Numbered from the stretch's first letter, positions 1 to 9,469 are shown. The stretch is DNA of 32,922 nt from Verrucomicrobiota bacterium (GCA_005887825.1 VBQC01000177.1:1-32922), one strand, 5' to 3'. Notes: generated by a model from the letters alone, not told the origin. Numbers and translations: made by a program.

Positions 1-2
1 CG

Positions 3-791
3 CTTTCCAGTGCTCGCCCGGACGCGGTAATGCATTTTGCCGCAAATGCGCTCGTCAGCGAATCAATGCGCGATCCGTCCAAATATTTTCGCAACAACAT
101 TTGCAACGGCCTCAATCTGCTGGATGCGATGCTGGCAGCGCACGCAAGGCAGATAGTTTTTTCCTCGACCTGTGCGATTTTTGGACTGCCCGAGCAATTG
201 CCGATCGACGAAACTGCGCCAGCGCGTCCAATCAATCCGTACGGCGAATCGAAACTTGCCTTTGAAAAAATCTTGCGGTGGTACGACCAGATCCATGGTT
301 TGAAGTTCGTTTCACTGCGTTATTTCAACGCGGCGGGTGCGACCGGAAAATTCGGTGAAGATCACCGGCTCGAGACGCATTTGATCCCAAACGTAATCAA
401 AGTCGCGCTTGGCCAAAAGCCGCATGTGGAAGTTTTTGGCACCGATTATGAAACTCCGGATGGCACCTGCATTCGCGACTACATTCACATTGTCGATCTT
501 GCACGGGCACACATTCTCGCTCTGGGCGCAGCGAAGAGCGAATTTTACAATCTTGGCACGGGCGGCGGCTCCAGCGTCCGTAAAGTGATTGCGGCATGTC
601 GCAAAATCACCGGGCGAAAGATCAATATTGTCGAACAACCGCGGCGACCGGGCGATCCACCGCGGCTCGTCGCCTCTTCCGCAAAAGTCAAAAGTGAACT
701 TGGCTGGCGACCGCAATTCCAGTCACTTGACGCTATCATTGAGAGTGCTTGGAAATGGCACCAGAAGTTTCCAAATGGTTATGGCGATTGA
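3..791 (+). CDS. galE: UDP-glucose 4-epimerase, 5'-truncated by window edge
   Basis: Open frame continues upstream of ATG at 30 (..ARPDAVMHFAANALVSES), which matches the GalE N-terminal region; FSSTCAIFG, NPYGESK and CIRDYIHIVDLA motifs. Confidence 0.93.
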   Translation, partial: LSSARPDAVMHFAANALVSESMRDPSKYFRNNICNGLNLLDAMLAAHARQIVFSSTCAIFGLPEQLPIDETAPARPINPYGESKLAFEKILRWYDQIHGLKFVSLRYFNAAGATGKFGEDHRLETHLIPNVIKVALGQKPHVEVFGTDYETPDGTCIRDYIHIVDLARAHILALGAAKSEFYNLGTGGGSSVRKVIAACRKITGRKINIVEQPRRPGDPPRLVASSAKVKSELGWRPQFQSLDAIIESAWKWHQKFPNGYGD

Positions 792-795
792 AAAT

Positions 796-877
796 TGTAG
801 CCGACGCCCTTGGCGGCGACGCGAGCGGTGCAAGATTAGCTTCCCGGTGCCACGCTTCACATAGCGACCCCGCTACA
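796..877. repeat. Intergenic element bounded by TGTAGC...GCTACA inverted ends
   Basis: Starts tgtagccgacgccc and ends accccgctaca; end sequences resemble those of the segment at 26853-26997. Confidence 0.5.
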
Positions 878-880
878 GAA

Positions 881-915
881 AAAAGCGCCCGCGAAACCTT
901 TCGCGAGCGCCTTTG
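881..915. terminator. Hairpin, likely bidirectional terminator between convergent genes
   Basis: aaaagcgcccgcgaaa-cc-tttcgcgagcgccttt: about 15-bp stem with one bulge, A/T-flanked, between convergent galE and the CDS at 945-1373. Confidence 0.7.
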
Positions 916-944
916 ATTCTACCAAACAAACAACTTTTTCGCGA

Positions 945-1373
945 TTACGGCTTTGTTGTTGTCGTTGTCGTTTCTTTCTTCTCGTAGACCGTTGCTGGCT
1001 GGCTCAACACGACTTTGCGAACAACCACGCGGTCGCCAACATTCGTGTAATAGACCGTCGCCGGCATGTCTGGCCGAATCGCCGACCAAGCCACGGTGTG
1101 ACCTTCTGGATCAAGAATCGTCGTGTCTTTGGTATAGTAATACCGCACCGGGGCTGGGGCCGTCGACGAACGGAACATAATATAGTCCGAATCCGGCGTA
1201 TAAGCCGCAATCGTGCCTGTGCTAGTGGTGGTCGCCGACTCAGTTGTCGTCGTGGCCGTCACAGGATCCCGTGTAGTCGTCGTGGTCGTGGTCTCTTGCG
1301 CGAGCGCTATGCCGAACGCTGCCGCGCAGGCCGCTCCCCCTGCCAATATTTTCACTAATCTCGTTTGTTTCAT
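945..1373 (-). CDS. Small exported Thr-rich protein
   Basis: N-terminal signal peptide (MKQTRLVKILAGGAACAAAFGIALAQ), then poly-Thr tract, ordered-looking core and a second poly-Thr tract at the C-terminus. Confidence 0.75.
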   Translation of the reverse strand: MKQTRLVKILAGGAACAAAFGIALAQETTTTTTTRDPVTATTTTESATTTSTGTIAAYTPDSDYIMFRSSTAPAPVRYYYTKDTTILDPEGHTVAWSAIRPDMPATVYYTNVGDRVVVRKVVLSQPATVYEKKETTTTTTKP

Positions 1374-1534
1374 ATTTGTCCCTCTGCTTTGATTGAATGG
1401 ATGTTCTCCATTGTGAGTGTATCCGACCCCTTAACGCCGGACTTTATTCGACTGCACCTTGTTATCGTAAATTCCGCATCGCGCGGTCGCATCGAAGCGC
1501 GTAATCGCCTTTCTGGCGCCAGAAGCAACGTAGC

Positions 1535-2794
1535 GTGACTTTTATGCAGGCATTACCTGGTTTTCGCGATTTCCTGCCTGACGCCTGTGCCGCCCGAAAT
1601 TACATCTTTGCGCGCTGGCGCGAAGTCGCCCGCCGCTACTGTTTCATGGAATGGGATGGCCCTTTACTTGAGCCCACCGACTTATACAAAAAAAAGAGCG
1701 GCGCTGAAATTATCGATCAGCTTTTCAATTTCACCGACAAAGGCGAGCGCGAAGTCGCGATGCGCCCTGAGCTCACCCCTACGTTTGCTCGCGTGATCGC
1801 CGCCCATGAGCGCGAATTCAAAAAACCGCTCAAATGGTTTTCCATCGGCCAGTTTTTTCGTTACGAAAAGCAACAGCGCGGCCGTTTACGCGAACATTTC
1901 CAGCTCAATTGCGATATCGTTGGGGAAGCCGCGTTGGCGGCAGATATCGAGTTACTCGCCCTTTGCATCGATCTTCTGCGCGCGTTTGGTTTCACAGAAA
2001 AAGATTTCGTCGTCCGAATTAGCGACCGGGAATTTTGGACCGATTTCTTGCGCGAGAAGGATGTTCCGCCTGATCGATGGGACGATGTGTTGCAAGTGAT
2101 CGATAAATTCGGGCGCGAGTCGCGCGAAAAAACGATTGAGAAACTCGGTGAACTCGCTGATCCGGTATTGAAAGTTCTGAGCGAGGGCGGAAAGAGCGAA
2201 AAGCTCGACCGACTGGTCGATGGCCTTCGGGGCCGCGGCCTGGGCGAATTCGTCACTATCGATGTCCGAATCGTCCGGGGTCTCGCCTATTATACCGGAA
2301 TTGTCTTCGAAGTGTTTGATCGCGCGGGAAGCCTTCGTGCGGTAGCAGGCGGCGGTCGTTACGATAATCTGATTCAGCAACTAAGTGATGGTGCCGTGTC
2401 AATGCCTGCGCTTGGGTTCGCCATGGGCGACGTCGTTCTCGGCGAATTGGTCAACGAAACGCCCCACGCGCGCGATCGCATGCAGCAGGCAATCGCGACC
2501 GAGCGAAAGATCGACATTTACATTGTCATCGCCAAGGAAGAGCGCCGCGCCGATGCTCTCGCGCAAATCCAGCAACTGCGCGATCTCAGCTACCGGGTGG
2601 ATTATCCGCTCACGCCAATGAAGGTCGCCAGGCAATTTCAAGCTGCCGAAGACGCGGGCGCCTCGCTTGCACTTCTCTACGGCGACGAATGGCCGAAGCT
2701 CAAAATCAAGAATCTGGCCACGCGCGAAGAGAGACTGATTGCCCACGAAGAGTTACTGGCACACCTGCAAGCGCAATCCAGCGTGTCATCCTGA
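1535..2794 (+). CDS. hisS: Histidyl-tRNA synthetase
   Basis: Class II aaRS motifs: ALPGFRDFLP, MRPELTPTFAR, QFFRYEKQQRGRLREHFQLNCDIVG, VRGLAYYTGIVFEVFD, AGGGRYDNL. Confidence 0.94.
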   Translation: MTFMQALPGFRDFLPDACAARNYIFARWREVARRYCFMEWDGPLLEPTDLYKKKSGAEIIDQLFNFTDKGEREVAMRPELTPTFARVIAAHEREFKKPLKWFSIGQFFRYEKQQRGRLREHFQLNCDIVGEAALAADIELLALCIDLLRAFGFTEKDFVVRISDREFWTDFLREKDVPPDRWDDVLQVIDKFGRESREKTIEKLGELADPVLKVLSEGGKSEKLDRLVDGLRGRGLGEFVTIDVRIVRGLAYYTGIVFEVFDRAGSLRAVAGGGRYDNLIQQLSDGAVSMPALGFAMGDVVLGELVNETPHARDRMQQAIATERKIDIYIVIAKEERRADALAQIQQLRDLSYRVDYPLTPMKVARQFQAAEDAGASLALLYGDEWPKLKIKNLATREERLIAHEELLAHLQAQSSVSS

Positions 2795-2860
2795 GCGCAG
2801 CTGCATATTTCCCCTTCTGTCATCCCGAGCGAAGCGCAGCGGAATCGAAGGATCTCACTA
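2783..2860. repeat. Interspersed repeat of the gtcatcctgagcg / gtcatcccgagcgaagc type
   Basis: gtgtcatcctgagcgcagc and tgtcatcccgagcgaagcgcagcggaatcgaaggatctc in tandem; related copies at 18832-18915 and 25000-25125. Confidence 0.65.
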
Positions 2861-3042
2861 TTTTTCAACGGCGGATCACGCAGATAACGCGGATTTTACT
2901 CTCACATTGCGAGCGACTCGAGAATCTCTCCCCGTTCATGCGCGCTTGCTGCTGTAGCGCGGCTCAACCACAAACATCAAGCGAAACTGAGTCGCGCGGA
3001 AGCCGTTGCTCTCCGCGAACTCTGGTTGACGTAAAGCCGCCG

Positions 3043-3795
3043 CTACCGCAGCGCCGCGGCATCTTTATGGCGGCCTTCGAGCTCAAGCACCATCCGTTTG
3101 ATGTGCCTGTAGTTCTGGTGCGATCTGAGGAACTGCAAGCTCCGCTGCGGATCGCCCCACTGCAAAACTTGGATGGTTTCCTCGCGGGCGCCCCACGAGT
3201 TCATCTCGCGCTGATTCGCCATGTAAAGATCAATCGTATTCCGTCCGGAAAGAGCCCAGCCGTAATCTTCCACGCGATAAATTTGCCCGGTGGAAAGCAG
3301 ACGGAAGACTGTCCCGGCCGGCCAGCGGGACCAATCCGCCGCGGCGCTCCCATAAATCAGCGGCACTGATGATGATCTCGATCTTCCCCTCGTCGTCCTG
3401 ACTGTTGTCGTAGTACGTCTCTCCGCCATCGAAAATGGTTGCAGGTGCGGCGAATACGAAGCGCGCCGCACTTCGGTCTCAGCGGTTTCGTCCACCGGAA
3501 TGGCGCGCGGAACTTCATACGCGGGGATTGCACGCCGCACGACCTCGGCCCGGTGAATTGGCGGACCCGCTGCGTGCAATTCTCCACCGAGAGCGTTGTG
3601 ATTGCTGTATTCCCGATGGTCCGATTCCGTGTGCGTATATGCCGTTGTGCGCACATTCTGAAAATCCGTTTTCACCAACGGGCGCTCGTAGGGCGGCAGT
3701 GCGCGATGGCTCGTTCCGCAGGCGCTGAGGACAACAATTGCGATGAACGCCGCTAGAACGGCTAAAGCAAGGTTGCGACGCTTAGCGTGGGTCAA
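3043..3795 (-). CDS. 3D-domain lipoprotein with an internal insertion
   Basis: Lipobox VVLSACGTS; 3D-domain hallmarks TTAYTHTESDH, SAAADWSRWPAGTVFRL, YRVEDYGWAL and NTIDLYMANQREMNSWG. Confidence 0.82.
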   Translation of the reverse strand: MTHAKRRNLALAVLAAFIAIVVLSACGTSHRALPPYERPLVKTDFQNVRTTAYTHTESDHREYSNHNALGGELHAAGPPIHRAEVVRRAIPAYEVPRAIPVDETAETEVRRASYSPHLQPFSMAERRTTTTVRTTRGRSRSSSVPLIYGSAAADWSRWPAGTVFRLLSTGQIYRVEDYGWALSGRNTIDLYMANQREMNSWGAREETIQVLQWGDPQRSLQFLRSHQNYRHIKRMVLELEGRHKDAAALR

Positions 3796-4017
3796 GGTGG
3801 ATCGCCGGGACTTATTAACAGTTATTCACAACTCTTGGCAAGCCTATTTTTGAAAATTTTTAGCCACGGGATTTACGCAGATCAAACGCAAATAGGAAAA
3901 CAGGAAACGCTCTCGCGCTTTATCTATGAAAATCCGTGTTTATCTGTAGCTAATTGAATTTTTCCTTCCCGGATTGCTTTTCCTATCCGCGATATCCGCG
4001 TAATCTGCGGTTCATTT

Positions 4018-5205
4018 ATGACCGCCGAATTCGAAAACCAAGTTTCTGCGACACTGGAAGAAATTAAGTCGCAAGGTCTTTTCAAAACCGAACGAATCAT
4101 CACAAGTCCCCAGGACGCGAACATTGCGATCACCGGCGGCAAACGCGTTCTCAACATGTGCGCGAACAACTACCTCGGGCTCGCCGATCATCCTGCGTTG
4201 ATCGCCGCGGCAAAAGAAGCACTCGACACCCACGGATTCGGCATGGCAAGCGTGCGTTTTATTTGCGGCACGCAGGATATTCATAAGGAGCTTGAAGCCG
4301 CGCTCGCGAAATTCCTCGGAACAGAGGATACCATCCTTTATCCGTCATGCTTCGACGCCAATGGCGGTTTGTTCGAAACGCTGCTCACCGACAAAGATGC
4401 GGTGATCAGTGATGAGTTGAATCACGCCAGTATCATCGACGGCATCCGGCTATGCAAAGCGCAACGCTTTCGTTACAAACACAACGACATGGCCGATCTC
4501 GAAGCGCAATTGCGCGCCGCGCAAAATGCACGCTTTCGCTTAATCGCGACCGATGGCTGTTTTTCGATGGACGGAACGATCGCGAACCTGGGAGCGATTG
4601 TCGATCTTGCACAAAAATACAACACGCTCACCATGATCGATGACGCGCATGCGACTGGCTTTCTCGGTAAAAGCGGACGCGGCACCCACGAATACTGCGG
4701 CGTGATGGGCAAGATCGACATCATTACTGGCACGCTCGGCAAAGCGCTCGGCGGTGCGAGCGGCGGTTTCACCAGTGGCCGCAAAGAGATTGTCGATCTT
4801 TTGCGGCAACGATCGCGGCCGTATTTGTTTTCGAACAGCATCGCGCCGCATATCGTCGCGGCGAGCCTAAGAGCGCTCGAAATTCTCAGCGCCTCCACCG
4901 AATTGCGAGACAAGCTCGAAGAGAACACAAAATATTTTCGCGCTGCGCTGACTGAGCGCGGTCTGACAATCAAGCCCGGCACACATCCGATTGTGCCGAT
5001 TATGATCGGCGACGCCGCCAGATCCCAAGAGTTCGCCGCCCGCATGCTCGAGAAAGGCGTTTACGTCATCGGTTTCTTTTACCCTGTCGTGCCGCACGGT
5101 ACGGCGCGGGTCCGCACCCAAGTTTCCGCCGCGCACTCGCGTGAGGACCTGGAATTCGCCGTCAATGCCTTCGCGGAAACGAATGAAGAATTGAAGAACA
5201 GGTAA
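4018..5205 (+). CDS. kbl: Glycine C-acetyltransferase (2-amino-3-ketobutyrate CoA ligase)
   Basis: Alpha-oxoamine synthase fold; [68 protein letters not shown]. Confidence 0.93.
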   Translation: MTAEFENQVSATLEEIKSQGLFKTERIITSPQDANIAITGGKRVLNMCANNYLGLADHPALIAAAKEALDTHGFGMASVRFICGTQDIHKELEAALAKFLGTEDTILYPSCFDANGGLFETLLTDKDAVISDELNHASIIDGIRLCKAQRFRYKHNDMADLEAQLRAAQNARFRLIATDGCFSMDGTIANLGAIVDLAQKYNTLTMIDDAHATGFLGKSGRGTHEYCGVMGKIDIITGTLGKALGGASGGFTSGRKEIVDLLRQRSRPYLFSNSIAPHIVAASLRALEILSASTELRDKLEENTKYFRAALTERGLTIKPGTHPIVPIMIGDAARSQEFAARMLEKGVYVIGFFYPVVPHGTARVRTQVSAAHSREDLEFAVNAFAETNEELKNR

Positions 5206-5220
5206 ACAGATTACAAAGTT

Positions 5221-5262
5221 ACAAAAGTTACAATGGCATCCGCATTACGTTGTAACTCTTGT
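5221..5262. repeat. Inverted repeat acaaaagttacaa / ttgtaactcttgt
   Basis: 13-nt arms (one mismatch) separated by 16 nt, just downstream of kbl. Confidence 0.55.
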
Positions 5263-5283
5263 AACGCTTTTAATTTTGTCTTC

Positions 5284-5556
5284 ATGCTTTACATGGTCAT
5301 CGAGCGTTTCAAAGAAGGCGCGACGCCGGAGATTTACCGGCGCCTTCGCACCAAGGGACGGATGATGCCAGAAGGACTGGAGTACATCTCGAGCTGGATC
5401 AATCTCGACTTCAAAATTTGCTGGCAACTCATGCAAACACAAGATTTCGCGCTGTTCGATCGGTGGATCGACAATTGGCGCGATTTGATGGATTTCGAAA
5501 TCATCCCGGTGTGCACTTCGGCGGACGCGGTTGAACGGATGAGTGCAAAACTTTAG
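5284..5556 (+). CDS. DUF3303-like small protein
   Basis: MLYMVIERFKEGATPEIYRRLRTKGRMMPEGLEYISSWI..FALFDRWIDNWRDLMDFEIIPV; ATG at 5284 fits better than the listed 5233 start, which lies in the inverted repeat. Confidence 0.75.
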   Translation: MLYMVIERFKEGATPEIYRRLRTKGRMMPEGLEYISSWINLDFKICWQLMQTQDFALFDRWIDNWRDLMDFEIIPVCTSADAVERMSAKL

Positions 5557-5594
5557 GGGACGATGTTGGCTTCCTATCGGGACGCTCGTCCCCT
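5555..5594 (+). terminator. Hairpin after the DUF3303-like gene
   Basis: aggggacga ... tcgtcccct, 9-bp perfect arms, partly overlapping the stop codon; no clear U-tract. Confidence 0.35.
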
Positions 5595-5651
5595 ATGGGT
5601 CACTTTCTCTGATTAAAGTGGCGCGCAGCGGCGTGTGGAGCAGATTGTGGT

Positions 5652-6890
5652 GTGCACAAGATTGCTGCCAAGGCCGTAGATTGGCACGCCGTCCGCGAGG
5701 ATTTCCCGATTCTGCGCGAGCAGGCGCACGGTCATCCTCTGATCTATTTTGATAGCGCGGCAACTTCGCAGAAACCACGCGCGATAATCGACGCGCTTCG
5801 GCGTTACTACGAACACGAGAATGCAAATGTGCATCGCGGACTGCACACGCTGAGCTCGCGCGCGACCGAAGCCTACGAAAAATCGCGCCAGCGCGTCGCC
5901 GAATACGTCGGCGCGGCCAGCGCTGACGAAATCATCTTCACGCGCGGAACCACTGAAAGCATCAATCTCGTTGCCCATGCATGGGGCGGGAAATTTATTC
6001 ACGAAGGAGATGTGATCCTGCTCACGGAAATGGAGCATCACAGCAACCTGGTGCCATGGCAGTTGCTAGCAGAACGGACCGGCGCGCGGCTCCGCTTCGT
6101 GCCAGTTCGCGATGACGGGACTCTGGACCTTGAACAGCTTTCTTCGTTGCTTACACCTGAATTAAAACTGTTTGCGTTCACGCATATCTCAAACTCTCTC
6201 GGCACAATTAATCCCGTGGCCGAACTCTGCGAGAAAGCGCATGCCGTCGGTGCGCTCACACTGGTGGATGCCGCACAGAGCGCGGGACATTTGCCCATCA
6301 ATGTGCAGGAGTTGGGATGTGACTACCTCGCCTTCTCCGGACACAAAATGTGTGGCCCGACCGGCATCGGCGCGCTTTATGGACGAGCCGAGGTCCTCGA
6401 TTCCATGCCCCCGTGGCACGGTGGCGGCGAAATGATCGTGAGCGTCACTCTGGAAAAAAGCGTATTTAAGAGAGCACCCCATCGATTTGAGGCTGGCACA
6501 CCAAATATTGCCGGCGCCATTGGCCTCGCGGCCGCGATTGACTACATCGAACAAATCGGACGCCCGGCAATTTTCGAACACGACACGCAGCTTGCGCATT
6601 ATGCGGCGGAGCGTCTCACGGAACTAACCGGTATGCATGTTCTCGGGCCAACCGGAGAGCGCGGCGCGCTTGTTGGATTTGTAATGGACGCGGTGCACCC
6701 GCACGATCTCACCACATTCGCGGACCAGTACGGCCTGGCTTTGCGCGGCGGGCATCATTGCAACCAGCCGCTGATGCGGCGGTTCGGCGTGTCCGGGACA
6801 ACACGCGCGAGCTTCTACTTTTACAACACGACAGAAGAAATCGATCGCATGATTGAAATCCTCCACCGCGCTGTGCGTTTCTTCTCATGA
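5652..6890 (+). CDS. sufS: Cysteine desulfurase SufS family
   Basis: YFDSAATSQKPRAIIDAL, HRGLHTLSSRATEAYE, TRGTTESINLVA, DYLAFSGHKMCGPTGIGALYG, RGGHHCNQPLM. Confidence 0.94.
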   Translation: MHKIAAKAVDWHAVREDFPILREQAHGHPLIYFDSAATSQKPRAIIDALRRYYEHENANVHRGLHTLSSRATEAYEKSRQRVAEYVGAASADEIIFTRGTTESINLVAHAWGGKFIHEGDVILLTEMEHHSNLVPWQLLAERTGARLRFVPVRDDGTLDLEQLSSLLTPELKLFAFTHISNSLGTINPVAELCEKAHAVGALTLVDAAQSAGHLPINVQELGCDYLAFSGHKMCGPTGIGALYGRAEVLDSMPPWHGGGEMIVSVTLEKSVFKRAPHRFEAGTPNIAGAIGLAAAIDYIEQIGRPAIFEHDTQLAHYAAERLTELTGMHVLGPTGERGALVGFVMDAVHPHDLTTFADQYGLALRGGHHCNQPLMRRFGVSGTTRASFYFYNTTEEIDRMIEILHRAVRFFS

Positions 6891-7351
6891 CGACCGAAAT
6901 CGAAGAGCTTTATCAGGAGGTGATTCTCGATCATTCGCGGCGACCGCGGAATTTTGGAGAGCTTGCCGACGCCGCAGTCCGCGTGCACGGCGATAATCCG
7001 GCGTGCGGCGATGAAATTCATCTCGGCGTAAAGTTCGACGCTGAGGGCGGGCTCGATGATATCAAGTTCACCGGGCACGGCTGCGCGATCAGCCAAGCGT
7101 CGGCGTCATTGATGACGATGAAGTTGAAGGGGAAAAGCCGGGTGGAAGTGATGGAAATGCTCCGCGCATTTCACGATCTCGTGACAGATGAGATCAGCGA
7201 AGCGCCTAAAACATTGGGCGATCTTCGTGTGATGAAAGGGGTGCGAAAATTTCCGCAGCGGGTGAAGTGCGCGATGCTGGCCTGGCGCGCCGTCGAACAA
7301 GCATTGGAGCAGGGCGCCGGCGAAGCAAACGTATCGACCGAACCGGAGTAA
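6887..7351 (+). CDS. sufU: Fe-S cluster assembly protein SufU
   Basis: LYQEVILDHSRRPRNFGEL, NPACGDEI, GHGCAISQASASLM, RVKCAMLAW; overlaps the sufS stop by ATGA. Confidence 0.92.
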   Translation: MTTEIEELYQEVILDHSRRPRNFGELADAAVRVHGDNPACGDEIHLGVKFDAEGGLDDIKFTGHGCAISQASASLMTMKLKGKSRVEVMEMLRAFHDLVTDEISEAPKTLGDLRVMKGVRKFPQRVKCAMLAWRAVEQALEQGAGEANVSTEPE

Positions 7352-7579
7352 TCGCGTCACGCCCCGGCGAGCTGGTCAGTCGGGCTTCAAACTCATCACG
7401 GGCGATTGGAATGGAAGTCTGCTTCAGACGCCTTTGGGAGGTAGATTTGGGCGACGAATGAGATAGAAAACGTATAAACATTAATTTACGAAGCGTTACC
7501 GCTGTCCTGACTGCGCCTATGGCCCATCTAGCATGCGGCTTTCAACTTCTCACTTTTCACTTCTGCTTTCTTCTTCCTC

Positions 7580-7978
7580 ATGTGCTCCGCCGCATTCGAA
7601 ATGACTGTTCCGGTTCTGACCGGCGATATCGACGAGCAAAATCACGTGAACAACACTGTGTACCTGCGCTGGGTCCAGGATGTTGCGGTCGCACACTGGC
7701 GAGCAATCGCAAGCAGCGACGCTCAGGAGACGATTGGCTGGGTCGTGTTGCGACACGAAATCGATTACAAAGCGCCGGCCACGCTCGGTGACGAGATCGT
7801 GCTTCGCACATGGGTCGGCAAAGCCACCCGGCTCACGTTTGAACGATTCACTGAGATCCGGCGCAAACGTGATCGCCAGCTCTTGTCGACCGCTCGGACT
7901 TTGTGGTGCCCAATAAACACGCAAACCGGCACGCCTGTGCGCATCCCGGCTGAAGTGCGTGCGCAATTTTCCACGTGA
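7580..7978 (+). CDS. Hotdog-fold acyl-CoA thioesterase (4HBT/YbgC-like)
   Basis: VLTGDIDEQNHVNNTVYLRWVQDVAVAHW and HEIDYKAPATLGDEIVLRTWV. Confidence 0.82.
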   Translation: MCSAAFEMTVPVLTGDIDEQNHVNNTVYLRWVQDVAVAHWRAIASSDAQETIGWVVLRHEIDYKAPATLGDEIVLRTWVGKATRLTFERFTEIRRKRDRQLLSTARTLWCPINTQTGTPVRIPAEVRAQFST

Positions 7979-8077
7979 CGCGATGGTCGATGCGCGCGGC
8001 GGGTTTGCGACGTCGCTTTTCGTAACCGGCTGGTTAAACCATACGATCCTTTTTCCTCAGCAAAACGAAAACAAAGC

Positions 8078-8722
8078 GTGAAACTCTCGCGTCAATTTGA
8101 AAAAGCGTTGATCTACGCCACACGAATTCATGGCGGCCAACGCCGTAAGAAGACCAGGATCCCCTATATCGCGCATATTCTCGGCGTCGCTGCGATTGCG
8201 CTGGAATACGGCGCGAACGAAACCGAAGCGATCGCGGCGCTCCTGCATGATGCGGTTGAAGATTGTGGCGGTGCAAGACGACTGCGCGATATCGAACGCA
8301 AATTCGGGAAAAAAGTGGCAAAGATAGTCGAGGGATGTACCGACACGGATCAAACCCCAAAGCCGCCATGGCTGGAGCGAAAGCAGGCCTACGTGGCACA
8401 CGTCCGGCACGCGTCGATGCCGACAAAACTGGTGTCCGCTTCAGACAAGCTTCACAATGTCCGCGCGATATTAATGGATTATCGTCAGGAAGGAGAAAAG
8501 CTCTGGTCCCGGTTCAACCGTGGCAAGCGTGGCGCTCTCTGGTATTACCGAGCGCTTGTCGATGCCTTTCGCGGCAAACGCATCCAGCCGCTCGTGCAAG
8601 AGATCGATCGTACTCTGACGGAGCTTGAATTGCTCTCGAACAAAGGATCGCACGTGGACAAACCGCCATCGGTCCAGATGAACCACTCCGCAGCCGGAGT
8701 CGCAGCAAAGCATCGGCGGTAA
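8078..8722 (+). CDS. HD-domain phosphohydrolase, RelA/SpoT hydrolase-like
   Basis: ALIYATRIHGGQRRKKTRIPYIAHILGVA, AALLHDAVEDCGG, VSASDKLHNVRAILMDYR; no synthetase or TGS domain follows. Confidence 0.83.
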   Translation: MKLSRQFEKALIYATRIHGGQRRKKTRIPYIAHILGVAAIALEYGANETEAIAALLHDAVEDCGGARRLRDIERKFGKKVAKIVEGCTDTDQTPKPPWLERKQAYVAHVRHASMPTKLVSASDKLHNVRAILMDYRQEGEKLWSRFNRGKRGALWYYRALVDAFRGKRIQPLVQEIDRTLTELELLSNKGSHVDKPPSVQMNHSAAGVAAKHRR

Positions 8723-8899
8723 TTAGACTGCGGCTCCAGTGCATCGCCGGCGATTTGAGTGCGAACCGCGAATGGCGCCGTGGCTGCAGGAACGAAAGTA
8801 CCGAAGCCCGAATCGCAAAGAGGCGTTTTTCGAGTTCGCGGCTCCATTCGGATTTCGTCATTGCGCCAGCAAATGCGCGCCACATTTGCGCGGACGACT

Positions 8900-9469
8900 T
8901 CATTTCCGTTGCAAGTCGGTTGGGGTATTCAGGTTCAGGAAGAATTTTTTTGCTTCGTCTGGAACAGATATTGTTCGGAGTTTTCCAGCTTCAGCCAGGC
9001 GGCTGGTCAATGTTTGCAGAGAAAAGTCAGCGCCCGAAAGTGCGCTGCGAAAATCGATATCCACCTCGAGCGGATAAATTGCTACGAGTGGTTCGGCACG
9101 ATTGCCGATCTCCGGAAGAACGCCGCGACCGGGCTCAATCTGACCGCAAAGAAACTTCAGGTATTTTTGGGTCATGAACGGCATGTCGATGGCGAGAGCG
9201 AGCAGATGTTTGGTGCACATCTGCGCCAGTGATGCAGCCAAGCCGCTGAGCGGGCCCCGCGACGGAGGATCGTCCGCGACAAATTCCACATCGGCCGGTC
9301 GCCAGGTGGGGTCGGTTCGCGCGGAGATAAAAATCTCCGCCGGTTCCAATTGCCGCAACAGTTCGAGTTGAATTTGCCAGAGGGGTCTTCCGCGAAATAG
9401 AAGCGTCGCCTTATCTTTGCCCATCCGGCGTGATTCGCCGCCGGCGAGCAACACCGCACTGATGTTCAT
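8900..9469 (-). CDS. mobA: Molybdenum cofactor guanylyltransferase
   Basis: Start trimmed to MNISAVLLAGGESRRMGKDKATL (ATG complement at 9467-9469); LSGLAASLAQM, ALAIDMPFMT. Confidence 0.88.
   Translation of the reverse strand: MNISAVLLAGGESRRMGKDKATLLFRGRPLWQIQLELLRQLEPAEIFISARTDPTWRPADVEFVADDPPSRGPLSGLAASLAQMCTKHLLALAIDMPFMTQKYLKFLCGQIEPGRGVLPEIGNRAEPLVAIYPLEVDIDFRSALSGADFSLQTLTSRLAEAGKLRTISVPDEAKKFFLNLNTPTDLQRK

Noticed and set aside
2689-3369. 226-aa + strand ORF overlapping hisS end and the 3D lipoprotein
   Set aside because: Reads through an interspersed repeat and antisense to a clear 3D-domain CDS; no recognisable domain.
3357-3656. Possible frameshift in the 3D lipoprotein, suggested by a plausible alternative-frame peptide (FDGGETYYDNSQDDEGKIEIIIS)
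   Set aside because: 3D motifs on both sides lie in the same frame, so a frameshift is not needed; treated as an in-frame insertion, though a compensating double shift cannot be excluded.
8759-9232. 157-aa + strand ORF over mobA
   Set aside because: Antisense to mobA, which has clear family motifs.
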